Below the pieces are notes generated by a model. The model was not told the DNA's origin, did not search any database, and worked only from the letters and a program-made list of their open reading frames with translations. Positions 1 to 11,000 of a stretch of DNA of 64,000 bases are shown piece by piece. Within the stretch, counting starts at the first letter, position 1; the number at the start of each line of letters is the position of its first letter. The stretch is from Vavraia culicis subsp. floridensis (taxonomy: Eukaryota > Microsporidia > Pleistophoridae): contig NW_007360626.1 in assembly GCF_000192795.1 (NCBI RefSeq), positions 1 to 64,000 of the forward strand, written 5' to 3'. Made by a program: the position numbers and the translations under genes.

Positions 1-648
1 CTTGCCATGCTTGTTATACCGTCCACCTTACGTTAATCATCTTTGTCATATAAAATCACTATAAATCGTAAAATGGTTAAGTCAAGCACCAAGGATAAGT
101 GCAAAAACTGTGCTTCTATTCACAAACTCTGTTAATTATGAACTTCAACGTAAAGTCCTCAAAAATAAACTCAATTAATCTACCAATATTTACTTTTTGT
201 TCTCTTGCCACGACCTTTTCGCAAGTATTTCATTGCAATATCGAATATACTACAATTTCCTAAAACGGCGATCCTCTATGATACTGTGATTCATTTACAC
301 CTCCAATACCACAACGATACGCAATTAAATCTTAACATTAGGAATTGATGGAAATGACACGCCTTGTAGGATCAGAGCTGTTCTAAACATCATAGCTTGG
401 TAAATTAGTTGTGAAAAACTGAGAATCGGGATTTAAAACGCTAGAAAAAAAAATGAGCTAAAGATGACCTATAGAACCATTTAGCAACGGCTGCGCGCTT
501 TATTGACGAAATAATCGCACTAAACGTCCCAATAGCAACTGGGTGCATGCTGAAAGCTGAACAAAACACGATCAATTATTCAATATACAAGTATACGATT
601 ACAGTACGTATAGCCACCGCTGCAGCAACATAACTTCAACCGCTCGTT
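1..648. other. Intergenic, no gene seen
   Basis: No convincing coding frame, tRNA or repeat was seen. A 28-codon frame beginning near 549 has CCC about 20 bases upstream but no recognisable product. The stretch lies downstream of the POM33-like gene, which reads away to the left. Confidence 0.5.
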
Positions 649-1311
649 TTATTTATTTTTCATCTCCTCATTGACCACTATATGCTTAACTTGCATGTAA
701 TCCTTCAAATCCATGTACAGTTTCTGCCAGTCCTTGGGCAAGTTCATAATTTTAGAATCAATTACCTGCAGTATAATGAGCAGCGCTCGTCTCATCATCA
801 TATCAATTTTGAGGGACATCTTTATCAACAGGCCGTACGAAACCATGTTGAAGAACGAAGAGTATCCAAGCAAACTAGAGAGTATTACCAGTGGAATCAT
901 GCACAGCTCAATTATATAAGCAAGCATTATGACATTTTCTCTGTTCTTGTTCACAGCATGGCAATAACTTGCAAACGCGTACTTTTTCAGCTTTGGATGC
1001 GTCAGGACAACGCTCGAAACATTCACAACAGAGGAAATATAGAAAGGCAGCATGAACAGAAGGGGCGGGTTGGTGAGAAAGAAAAGAAAGCAAAAGGTGT
1101 TCGTATTCTCCAAAATGCGATCAAGGTTCTGTTTCTGTGGGTACAAAGTAAGGAAATACGCCGTAGCAACCGCTATGTTTGTCATAATACGCGGTATACT
1201 GGCAACAAAAGGCAAACGGATGATCCATGAGGATAGATACAAGCTATACAAGGTAATAAAAGTTGCATTAGATGTTATCCATAAATCCTTGACTGAGAGC
1301 TTCGTTAACAT
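649..1311 (-). CDS. POM33: TMEM33/Pom33-like membrane protein
   Basis: A 220-residue protein with several hydrophobic segments, roughly residues 12-35, 40-60, 70-95, 125-145 and 148-165, and a polar C-terminal tail. The central and C-terminal pattern follows the TMEM33/Pom33/Per33 family: an Asn-containing helix, a conserved E...IP..V segment near residues 135-142, a G.SS loop, then an amphipathic Arg-rich helix. Family members sit in the ER and nuclear envelope, shape membranes and help nuclear pore distribution. The start is ATG. It is preceded by CCC immediately upstream and by AAATTTACCC about 12 bases upstream. The assignment rests on remembered family pattern and not on an alignment. 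The fallback call is a multi-pass ER membrane protein. Confidence 0.6.
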   Translation of the reverse strand: MLTKLSVKDLWITSNATFITLYSLYLSSWIIRLPFVASIPRIMTNIAVATAYFLTLYPQKQNLDRILENTNTFCFLFFLTNPPLLFMLPFYISSVVNVSSVVLTHPKLKKYAFASYCHAVNKNRENVIMLAYIIELCMIPLVILSSLLGYSSFFNMVSYGLLIKMSLKIDMMMRRALLIILQVIDSKIMNLPKDWQKLYMDLKDYMQVKHIVVNEEMKNK

Positions 1312-1322
1312 GGGTTTATCAA

Positions 1323-1332
1323 GGGTAAATTT
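1323..1332 (-). promoter_or_regulatory. AAATTTACCC start-proximal promoter element
   Basis: On the minus strand AAATTTACCC ends 11 bases before the ATG of the POM33-like gene, and a second CCC abuts the ATG. This is one of the clearest copies of the signal that recurs at most starts in the window. It matches the AAATTT-like and CCC-like motifs described for microsporidia. Confidence 0.7.
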
Positions 1333-1658
1333 TTATGGTCATTTAAATTTGATCAGCAACTTCGGTGTAAAACCACATCAGAAAAAGTTATAATACAAAG
1401 GAAAGACTTGCAAACATGCGTAATACAAAAAAGTAAAGTAGATATGACCCTTGTTTCGCGCAGCATGCTTACTGCCGGTTGAATAAACAAATAATCGTGA
1501 GCAATTACTCGAGCGTGATGAAACGGTTGTAAACCGTTCTTATCCCAGTAAATATGGTTCATTATAGCAGAAAGCACTAAACATCTTGTCTATGGTTAAA
1601 ATGCTTCTCCAAAATTTGTTAAAGTACAAACAAAACGCACTGAGCTCACAACAAACAT
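1333..1658. other. Intergenic between POM33-like gene and CTF4
   Basis: It holds the upstream region of the POM33-like gene and the 3' flank of CTF4. No other gene is supported. Confidence 0.5.
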
Positions 1659-3653
1659 TTAATGCTTTTGCAACGGATTATATTTTCGAACGCGTTTAGG
1701 AACATTTTCAAACCTGTTATGGTTCTCCTGCGCGTTACTATAGGTTGTTTTTGGTTCCTTTCTTATTTCATTCTCAGTTTTTTCTTCTACCCTGAGATAC
1801 TCTACATCAGGAACCGGAAAGAGCTTGTTAAGCGCTATAAATGTGTTATCATGGTAGCAAAGAATGGTTTTGTTCGTGTACTGAATCAATCTCTTTGACA
1901 TCGAATTCTCTAACCTATAAATGTACTCTGAATTTGCGTAATATATCCGTTTCCTGCTATCAACGCACAAAAAATTTACTGCTCCAATTAAATCAACGGT
2001 CCTGACATGCCCATTGCCGTAGATGAAAAGCTGATTGCTTGATACTATCAGGATAACCCCGTGTTTTACCACAAATGTATTGGCACGTGGCAGATCGTAC
2101 ACATCCCTTATCTTTCCTTCCTTGCACAGAACAATTAAGCTATCGTATGCTGCACTCTCAACAACAACATACACATGCTCGGACAGTCCTAGAAATTTTA
2201 TTTTTTTACCTTTAAGGCCTTCAACCGCAGAAATGTCAAGTTCCCATTTCTTGGTATCCTCATAGTATGTCAAGATCGTTTGTGTGCTCAGAAGCACACC
2301 ATCAGCATCAAAGCATCCTTTATCGCTTTTCAGTTTGCAGTGAATGATCTTGTTGCTGATCATGTGATCGTGGAACACAAGTTCAATCAGATTCACAGAT
2401 ACGTCCTGTTTACACAGTAAAAACCCCGTTTCATTGTAACTCAAGAGTATGACATTGTTTTCATGTACCCGGCCGGACGTCCACACATGGCTTTCTTTCG
2501 TAACCACTACCTGTCTATCCGACGCAGTATCATTCATTGCGTGTTCCTCACCGTACTCTTCTTCAGCAGATATTTCATCATTTGCGTGCTCGCCTCGCTT
2601 GTCAGTATTTCGCCTTTCCTGCTTATGGAAAAGATCCCTTAGCTCTTCATCCTCGCTGCTCGAAGGAACGTTTTCTGTCTTTCTGCGCACGTAGAACCTA
2701 TTCTCCTGCAAAACAATCTCTTTCATCTTTTTCGCCTGCTCCGCAGTGTCTAGCACATCCTTGATAATGTTCAATTTATCTTTACCATACAATAAAGCGT
2801 TATTATGATACAAAATACGGCCAGCATCACCTCTGTATATTCTAATCTCTCGAATAACTTCCTGCTCGCAAAAATCCACTATTTTAATCCTGCCTTCTTC
2901 CAATAGGAAGAGAATGCCGCCATTGGTGCTGAAAGTAAAGTCCACGATCTTCTCATCAAGTTTTATAAGCGAACTGAAGTTGTTAACCGTTTTGGTGTAG
3001 AGTATGTTGTCATCCGAGATAAAAAGATACTTGTCAAAAAAGTGAAATGGAAAATTGAGGTTATCGAACTGCTCCTCTCTCTTTTTTTGGCCGGACACAG
3101 CACCATGTGTTTTATCGATGCATAGCTCATCATTTTGGCCGCTAGCATCACCCAAATTTCGCTGTAATTTGCTGAGACTCAGCACAGGATCTATCACAAC
3201 CAACCTGCTGTTGCCATCGTGTAGATAAATGAGATTGGTGAACGCAATTTGATTAACCGGCGATCTGTGCCAGTATTGGAAGCATATATGCTTATTGCTG
3301 TATATCTGGATCAACCCGGCATTCGTAGCAATGACCAGAAATGGCTCGTTGTAGAACAGCGCAGAGATCTGTGCATCGAGAGCCAAAACCTGATTTTGGT
3401 TGAAAAAGAGCTTTCCCTCAGCTGTTCCAATCACCAACTTATGTTTTAGCAAAACCATTGCTGTTATAGTACTGGAATATTCGTATTCATCAACTTTCAC
3501 CAGGTACTTCTCATCACCGTACAGCTCATTCCGTACCTTCTCCAGCTCAGACATTTCTTCTTCTTTCTTTGCTGAGGTAGTAAAATCAAGTCTGTACGTG
3601 ACAAGCATTTGGTTTTTAGAAAAGTACAACAGGCCGTCCTCTACAGCAAGCAT
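1659..3653 (-). CDS. CTF4: CTF4/WDHD1 (AND-1) replisome adaptor
   Basis: A 664-residue homologue of Ctf4/WDHD1, which links the CMG helicase to polymerase alpha and other replisome clients. Residues 1-300 are beta-rich and propeller-like. Residues 328-380 form an acidic, Ser/Glu-rich linker. From about 385 comes the SepB-type second propeller, recognised by an SYNETG segment (about 405-410), a hydrophobic stretch ending VFHD (about 426-429) and a later segment matching the lpG turn of Ctf4. The longest frame begins with GTG at 3659. ATG at 3653 is preferred because CACCC lies about 15 bases upstream. Yeast Ctf4 is about 927 residues. This protein ends in a basic tail just after the second propeller, so the C-terminal helical domain that binds client peptides appears to be missing. 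Weak WD similarity alone would suggest other propeller proteins, but the two-part layout favours Ctf4. Confidence 0.72.
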   Translation of the reverse strand: MLAVEDGLLYFSKNQMLVTYRLDFTTSAKKEEEMSELEKVRNELYGDEKYLVKVDEYEYSSTITAMVLLKHKLVIGTAEGKLFFNQNQVLALDAQISALFYNEPFLVIATNAGLIQIYSNKHICFQYWHRSPVNQIAFTNLIYLHDGNSRLVVIDPVLSLSKLQRNLGDASGQNDELCIDKTHGAVSGQKKREEQFDNLNFPFHFFDKYLFISDDNILYTKTVNNFSSLIKLDEKIVDFTFSTNGGILFLLEEGRIKIVDFCEQEVIREIRIYRGDAGRILYHNNALLYGKDKLNIIKDVLDTAEQAKKMKEIVLQENRFYVRRKTENVPSSSEDEELRDLFHKQERRNTDKRGEHANDEISAEEEYGEEHAMNDTASDRQVVVTKESHVWTSGRVHENNVILLSYNETGFLLCKQDVSVNLIELVFHDHMISNKIIHCKLKSDKGCFDADGVLLSTQTILTYYEDTKKWELDISAVEGLKGKKIKFLGLSEHVYVVVESAAYDSLIVLCKEGKIRDVYDLPRANTFVVKHGVILIVSSNQLFIYGNGHVRTVDLIGAVNFLCVDSRKRIYYANSEYIYRLENSMSKRLIQYTNKTILCYHDNTFIALNKLFPVPDVEYLRVEEKTENEIRKEPKTTYSNAQENHNRFENVPKRVRKYNPLQKH

Positions 3654-3659
3654 TTCCAC

Positions 3660-4211
3660 TTCAAGGGTGCGCTAACAAAAGAAAGACCCTTTCTCAAACT
3701 CAAAACGGTATTAAAATAAAAGAACTTACGGTGTTTGGAATGAATATCTCGCTGGATATACACTTACACCTAAAAATGCATATTTTGCAGTATAAAAGAA
3801 CAGCTGTGATCTATTCGCTCTGCAATGATGCAAAGCGTGTATCGGTATATCATCACGCATCCTTTGCAACAGGTACCTCGTGTCACATTTTTTGTTGAGA
3901 CATGGCGATGACAGCAGATTTACTCGACAGAAACATTTCTCAAACATCCTATATATCATTACCAGTGATTCAATTTCATATAAAATGGCCTATTTTAGCT
4001 TTAAACAAATCTCTTATGGCACTACCAAATCACATCAACTGGATGCACCAATCCAATGCTGATGTAATGGCGCACAGCAAATCTGCCCCTGTAACCAAAA
4101 GGCAGATGCGCCATTTCCTAAGAGCCGATGCTCGCATTTTTTTCAAGGACACGCCTAAAGTTGGCACCGATGTCTTCCGTCAATATGTCGTGTATTCATA
4201 CACCCTTTAAA
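3660..4211. other. Divergent intergenic region
   Basis: Contains the upstream regions of CTF4 (minus) and of the 96-residue gene (plus). A 102-codon plus-strand frame (3902-4210) runs through it but has no CCC signal and no recognisable product, so I treat it as chance. Confidence 0.45.
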
Positions 4212-4502
4212 ATGGACAACGATTTGTGCCGAAAGATGGAAGATCTACGAATAACGTACGAAAAGTCAAAAACGAGGGAAAGTGTCACGAACGATGTGAA
4301 GAAACTCTCAGCATTCTTCACCAATACGTGCAACAATGAGGTGTTCGACTATGCCTTCGAAAAATTTGTGGATTTTAACTCGTCCAAGATTTCATACAAA
4401 TGTTTATTAGAATGTATTGGGAAGATGCAGAAGAAAGCAGCATATAAATGCAATGTGGAGAGGTGCAGCGATGGCGGTGTTTATGATAAGTTTCTTGAGT
4501 AG
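4212..4502 (+). CDS. Hypothetical 96-residue protein
   Basis: I do not recognise this protein. It is charged and mostly helical in character, with a Lys/Glu-rich N-terminal third, an aromatic-rich middle and five cysteines, and it has no membrane segment. The frame is open from 4128, but the ATG at 4212 is chosen because ACCC followed by TTTAAA directly precedes it, as at most genes here. It is divergent from CTF4 and convergent with the FIT2-like gene. The case for a real gene rests on the start signal and on protein-like composition. Confidence 0.5.
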   Translation: MDNDLCRKMEDLRITYEKSKTRESVTNDVKKLSAFFTNTCNNEVFDYAFEKFVDFNSSKISYKCLLECIGKMQKKAAYKCNVERCSDGGVYDKFLE

Positions 4503-4745
4503 CGCAGTCTTGACACGATGCCACATTTTCATTAAACGCTCTTCTATCAAATTTTTAATCCTAAGCTGTTCATTTGTTAGCTCGTTTAAGCGGTTGTGAA
4601 CAATTTGTTAACCAAGATGGTACCTGTGTGCTGAACAATAGATACAAGCATTTTTTGTGGTGCCAGCTATCGATAAGAGAACAACTTAGTACTGAGAGAT
4701 GACGTGTGTGCAGTGAATAAACATGCTCTCCACAGAAAATATGAA

Positions 4746-5330
4746 TCAAGCAAGATTTAATGTTAAAATAATCGCTAAATGTGCGTATGAAGAAATCGTG
4801 GCCAGGACAACACTGGCAAAACATTCTTCTTTTGTATGATAAAATGTAATTGTATTGACAGCGTAGATCATGTAGATGATCCATACGATGAGATTCATGA
4901 CGAAAATGTTCTTTTTAGGATTCATCGTGAACGCAAGATAAACTAAATACGAAAAATATGACAGTATGAAGATGTGACCAGAGGTGTTGAATTTCAGTTC
5001 TGTGGAAAATATCTTGTCGCACAGATTGCAAAGGCCATATTGGCACGTATTGAGGAAATAAATCGCAAAATCAACGAGTACAATACAAATTTTATAACTT
5101 AGTCCTGACGAGTAGCTGGAAAGCATGCGTACGAACACTGTTACAACAAATCCGTAGTTTTTTATCACGTACTCCACCATTCTGGTGATGAGAAACGGAT
5201 TGTGCGATTCTAGTTGTGGTTGTATGAGTATTACAAATGCAAGGAAGGTGTTGTAATAAAATATGTATAGCGCTAGTGTGTTCTTCAATATTCTTGTATA
5301 GTACGAGTCCTCTGATAATTGCACTATCAT
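4746..5330 (-). CDS. FIT2: FIT2/SCS3-type ER lipid phosphatase homologue
   Basis: A 194-residue multi-pass protein with about five hydrophobic segments. It carries both hallmark motifs of the FIT2 (FITM, yeast SCS3/YFT2) family: SGH followed by a hydrophobic run near residues 117-119, and FYHT followed by acidic residues near 162-165. The two histidines correspond to the catalytic pair of the FIT2 lipid-phosphatase fold. Family members act in the ER on acyl-CoA or related lipids and support ER homeostasis and lipid-droplet formation. The protein is shorter than human FIT2 (262 residues), so loops and termini are trimmed. The start is ATG, with GGGG about 10 bases upstream. No phospholipid-synthesis gene is adjacent. 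Confidence 0.68.
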   Translation of the reverse strand: MIVQLSEDSYYTRILKNTLALYIFYYNTFLAFVILIQPQLESHNPFLITRMVEYVIKNYGFVVTVFVRMLSSYSSGLSYKICIVLVDFAIYFLNTCQYGLCNLCDKIFSTELKFNTSGHIFILSYFSYLVYLAFTMNPKKNIFVMNLIVWIIYMIYAVNTITFYHTKEECFASVVLATISSYAHLAIILTLNLA

Positions 5331-7292
5331 TGCTCCCCCAGTTGTTTTTATTTTTATTGTTGCAAATTTTTATTATCAAAATCAGCCATCATTACTCAGC
5401 GCTATCATGCAGCACTGTTTGGAAACCTTCTTGGGTAAAATTACCAGTGAAACCTATCCATAATCGAATTATGGTCTGGTGATAAAATTTACGCTCAATA
5501 GCGTCATTCGAAATTTTCAGCCGGTTTAACACACGTTGCGTCAAAAAATACGGTTGAAGTGGTTTTTAAAGCACAGGAATAATTTTAGCACGTTCAAGAA
5601 ATAAATAACGAGCCAAAATTTTGGTGTGGGAAAAATACGTTGTGATGAACGATTAGCTCCTGAGAATCACTGTGGCATGCTCTGATAAGTGTTCATAAAG
5701 AATAAATGCGCTTTTCTAGCTATGAAAGGTAAGCGCAAATTGCAAGCCTTCTGGCACGGGATGTTTTCAGCTGCAGGTAGATGTTTACATTTATTATTGA
5801 GAGTAGAGACTTATCCTTACTGTGATACGTACTTATTTATCAAATATCATTGCGATGTCGTATACTCAACCAGCTTTTTGCATGACTTTGACTTTCTTTT
5901 GAATGAAAATGACATTCTTATCGATTTTTCCCACGAAACACATGACAACCCGCTAATCACTTAAGACAGGACGGAATTCGATTTTTCAAGTGAAGAGTAG
6001 GTTTGCACGATGCAGGTTCATCAGAGAAATGAACATGTGTTTTAATACGTGAGGTGGACCTGCCGGACCAGAAAACTACGTTTATTAGAAGACGATAAAT
6101 TAATGCAATTATACCGAACAACAGTGCGCAAAGACGAACAGCAATGATAGACCCTCATGTACCCTATTAGTCCATACGTTCGTATGCAGTGGATGAATGT
6201 AATTGAGGTAGATTTTGTGGGTGTTATACGGCTCAAAGCTGATGTTCTTGCTAGGGATAAGAGATGCCAATTCGTAGTGGTATGTACTAAATGATGATGT
6301 ATATCCAAGGTAATATTCTTAGTGAGACGAGGCATGTGCAAAAATGAACCACAATGGCAAACTTTTATCATTTTGAGATGAAATTCTCGTGATTTGCCCT
6401 ATAACCCTAATCATCCGCATAATAAGGGCCCAAGTACCTAAGCCTTTGCTTAGAGAGGGATAGGTCAAAAAAGCATATTCAGCAAAGAAGATACGTGAAA
6501 TGGAGTCAAATAAAACTAAAAAATAATCCATCAATGATATCGCAGAACTATATGGCGTTGTGATGAAGCGAGACAAATGCAGATCTTGCCGATGCAACCG
6601 AGTCATATACCGGTTATGGAATATGAGCACAGCACGGTTTATGTCGTTAAAAGATTCTTTTTGCAGAAAGAGAAAAGTTTATTCGGTGTCACCAGTCGTT
6701 GTACCGCATGGAGAGTGCATTAGCGCATTTGATGTGATAATAATGCCCAATCAATATTTTACCAGATGAACTGCTCTCGCTGTACATCATATTTAATGAT
6801 TTTGACTGCGAGAAGTGTGCCGCTTGGGCATTTGTTAAGGTCATTAAATTGAAAATAATCGTAGCGCTATTAATTACTATTAGAAACGTGCTGCACACGA
6901 TGTTCTGTGTTTGGTGAAACGACTTTAATTCCTTTTAATAGATATTCTGTAAAATGGTCATGTTCTAATTTCTTTTCAAAAGTAAGTTTTGAACGTATCC
7001 TGTTACACATCTAAGCTGAAAATGAATTGGAAAGAAACATGTCCTGTGCTAACCAGAAAAAGAGAACAAGAAGCGGCACATAGCAGCTCTGGTCAAATAA
7101 CATTCGTGCGTACTTCTACTGATTAATAATAGGGCCATAAATGAACGACTGACCGAATAAACTTAGACAGGCATGCTGTAATAAAATGGCATGCCAACGA
7201 AAAAACATACATGCTCGAGTTTTGTGGTGAGCACATCTCGCGAATGACTAGTTAACTGATCACAGCGAAACCAAACACGCTAAATAAAAAAG
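5331..7292. other. Long gene-poor stretch
   Basis: About 2 kb with no convincing gene. An in-frame plus-strand frame from ATG 5722 to 5964 has no CCC signal, and its first codons contain a GTAAG stretch, but I cannot support it. Other short frames (6042-6371, 6319-6630, 6560-6769) look random. Undetected non-coding RNA genes are possible. Confidence 0.45.
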
Positions 7293-7364
7293 CTCTCACT
7301 CCGAGAATCGAACTCGGGTCGCCAGCGTGACAGGCTGGAATGCTGACCGCTACACCAAGTGAGA
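7293..7364 (-). tRNA. tRNA-Asp (GTC)
   Basis: A 72-base cloverleaf on the minus strand. The acceptor stem TCTCACT pairs with AGTGAGA and the discriminator base is G. The D arm contains GTGTAGCGGTC. The anticodon stem CCAGC/GCTGG encloses the loop CTGTCAC, giving anticodon GTC. The T arm is CCGAG-TTCGATT-CTCGG. There is no intron and no encoded CCA. All four stems pair cleanly. Confidence 0.95.
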
Positions 7365-8097
7365 TCTGCGCACACAAGAACTGCGTTGTTGTAAATACAA
7401 AATTACAGAAGATCGAAGTAATTGATGAATGGCATTCAGGATCAGACTGTTTGTTGGTTCAATGATATTATTTGCCGTTAATATATGGCATATCCTTAGC
7501 GAAGATAAACTCACATGTTCTTACACTCCTCGTGCTAAGGTGCCACACAGTTCATTCACATAGTAAAAATGGAGTTATAAACGTTTCCATTTTACAAAAT
7601 TTCTTTTGCACCAAAGTGCAATTTCTGATAAACACATTGTCATACCGATCAATACCCAAAGTTAAACATGAATTTGTACAAAAATGGTGCATTTCATCAG
7701 ATATTTCGTGCTGCATACCACCCGATAGTTGCGTTTAGCGCCAAGATCCATAGCTTGCCATATCTATACCCAAACTACAAACATAACTGCTAAATGTTAC
7801 GATCCAAACATTAGATCTCTACCTATGAATAGCTGCCATTCTGTGCTTATACCGGACATTTATTCGAATGCTCGAAAGTGGAAAAGTCAATAACTACGAC
7901 TGTGGTGCGAAGCGTTGTCTGATGCAGATACAGGGAGTGATACGTCCAACATCATGTACACAATTTTGTTGGATCGTTTCATCCTGCAGAACAACTTATT
8001 CTAGGGTATAAGATGCTATGGTAGCATCATTTAGGAAAATACACAACAACGAGACAGCCAGCCGCTTCAGATGAAAAGACCAGAAACCGCGTTTATT
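7365..8097. other. Intergenic, nothing clear
   Basis: Lies upstream of tRNA-Asp and downstream of the valyl-tRNA synthetase gene. The 88-codon frame at 7472-7738 does not look like a protein and has no start signal. Confidence 0.5.
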
Positions 8098-11000
8098 TTA
8101 GTAGCCTGCCTCAGAACTGCTTCCCGTATCGGAGACAACAGATCGATCTTCAGGCAAAATAGAAAACTTGATCTGTCCTACTTGATCAATGTACCGCCCT
8201 TGCACCTTCTCAACATATTCGAAAGTCCTGACATTCCTACACAATGCTTTCATCTCCTTTTTGAAGCGTAGCGCGTTCTTATCGTTAAACTGCACGTCTG
8301 CACTCTTCAGGTTATTGGAGTCCATAATTGATCGCACAGACTTGCATATGTTTATGATCTGCGAAAAATGGTCGGTAAAACCACGATTTAAACACTTGGG
8401 CAGTCGTTCAACGGTGACCGATTCAAGAAGATCCAAAATGTTGAGGATCCTTAGTCTTTGGAACAGCTCTTCCGTTATAAAAGGCATAAAAGGATGCAAC
8501 AACAGGATTATATCTCTGAACACGAGTACAAGAGCTGCAACGTACTCAGTTTGTGTACACTGCTTTACAACCTCGATGAAGACATCGCAATACATGTAGA
8601 GCGCGAACTGATGAACGCACTGAGTAGCGCTCATAAAATTGAACGCCTCCATGCTGCTGATGAATTCCTCGATCATGGCTTCCCGCTTTCCATAGAGCCA
8701 CTCGATCACATGTGGAGCGGAGAAGAAATCGCTTTTCGTTTCTGAAATGCTCAACGCTCCTATACCGTGTCCAGGATCAGTTTCAACCTCGTTAAGTGTT
8801 TTAACGAAGAGTTTACCACTGGCATTCCTCTCACTCACACTTTCATCAGCCATCTTGCTAGCAATCTCGATAAATAGCTCCCTGTCCTCCAGCTTTTCAA
8901 CTGCGCTGTTGTCCTTTGTGTACTCATGATTTGTATCAACATATTTCATGCCCGCCTGAACTACCAAAAGGCTTTTTTCGAACTTAGCGATGTCATCAGA
9001 ACTGATTTTGGTGCTTTCAACCGCTCTTAGTACAAATTTAAAAGCGTTCCACAGTTTGTTACAGAATTTGCGGTACCCGTCTGCTCGCAAAATGTTCAAA
9101 TTGACGTCCTTCATCCCAGAAGTGTAAGAACACAACGTGAATCGCAAGGCATCTGATCCGCAACGTGGTATTCCCATCGGAAAATCTTTTTTCTGTCCTT
9201 CCAAGGCAGTTTTAACCTCTCTTGGTTCCAGGTTCGTTGATGTGACGCTCTTTGCCAGCTCATCAAGCTCAATTCCCTCTATCACGTAGAGCGGATCGAT
9301 TACATTGCCCAGACTTTTGCTCATTTTCCTTCCATTGGCATCCCGCACGATACCATGCAGTAAAATTGTGTTAAATGGCACTTTGCCCGTCAATTCAACA
9401 CTGAGCATGACCATACGCGCGACCCAGAAGAACAAAATGTCGGATCCTGTCTCTAAAATAGAATTGGGAAAAAAACGACTGAAATCATCTGTCGCTGCTG
9501 GCCATCCCAAAATAACAAAGGGCCACAAACCAGATGAGAACCACGTGTCGAGGACATCTTCATCCTGCCTGAGCACGTACTCTTCTGTATTTAAACCGTA
9601 GGTCGCCTCAGCCTTTTTCTTTGCCTCATCCTTGGTTCGTGCCACGATCCAGCCCACGCTCTTGCTGCCCTTGAACACTTGATATGCCGGTATCTGATGC
9701 CCCCACCACAACTGCCGAGATAAACACCAATCCCTTATGTTTGAAAGCCAGTAGTTCCAATTTTTTACCGCTATGTCAGGAACTATCCTTAGCTCGTTGC
9801 TTTCTACCGCCTCGATGGCCTTCTTGGCCATTTCCTTGCAGTTCAGCCACCACTGTTTCTTCAGGAGCGGCTCTAGAATATCACCAGAGCGTGAACATAT
9901 CGGCAAAGTTTGCTCGTAGCCTGTTTCTGAAACAAACAAGCCAGCGTCCTTCAAAAGCTCTAACACCTTGATCCGGGCGTAAAACCGCTTCATTTTGTAA
10001 AAATTTCCCTCTACGCACACCTCATTACTCTCGTTAAACACATTTTTGATTGCTAAATTGTGCTTTTTTGCCAAGTCATAATCGTTAAAATCGTGGGCTG
10101 GTGTAATCTTAAGGGCACCTGATCCGAATTCCATATCTGCGTACTCGTCAAATATTATGGGAATCACCTCTTCTGTTATCGGATTGATTGCTACCTTTCC
10201 CTTCAAATATTGCGCTCGCTTGTCCATAGGATTGACACACAGCGCAGTGTCACCAATAATTGTTTCAGGACGCGTGGTCGCAATCTCAATGTAGTCATTG
10301 ACTTCGCTCGATCCTTTGTCTGCCAGAGGATACTTTATCGCATATAACACACCAAACACATACTTCTTGCCATCTGCCTGCAGCTTTGTAAACGGTTTTA
10401 CCGACTTGTGATCAACTTCAAGATCGCTCAGCGCAGTGGATAACTTTGAACACCAGTTTATTAGCTTAGACTCTCTATAGATCAGTTTTTTCTCGTACAG
10501 CTGTACAAATGCCTCGATTACGCCATCACTCACCTTCTTATCCAATGTGAAGACATAGCGGCTCATATCCACCGATGTTCCCATCCGTTTTATTTGATCA
10601 ATAATCGTATTTCCGTACTTTTCCTTCCATTTCCACACCATGCCAACGAATTTTTCTCTGCCTAAGTCGTACCTGGTGAGCTTCCTTTCCTTGTATAACT
10701 TTTTCTCTACCACTGTCTGCGTTGCTATGCCGGCGTGATCGCATCCAGGCACAAAAAGGACCTCGAATCCCTGCATTCTCTTGTAACGCGCTACTGCATC
10801 CTCAATGGCCACCATCATGGCGTGTCCTATGTGTAACTTGCCCGTAACATTAGGGGGAGGAAGCGCCATTACATACGGTTCACGCACATCATTCCGGTAT
10901 TTCTTCAGAATCTCTGGTTTGAAGAAACCTTTCTTCTCCCACCACGAATACCATCCCTCCTCAACCTGCACGGGATCATATGTTTTCATAATCTGGTGCA

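Noticed and set aside
3902..4210. 102-codon plus-strand frame next to the 96-residue gene
   Set aside because: No CCC signal near its ATG, no family, and it overlaps the upstream signal of the better-supported gene at 4212.
5722..5964. 80-codon frame with an early GGTAAG that could be a splice donor (in-frame 42-base removal possible)
   Set aside because: No promoter motif, no branch-like sequence and no recognised product; frame is open with or without the putative intron.
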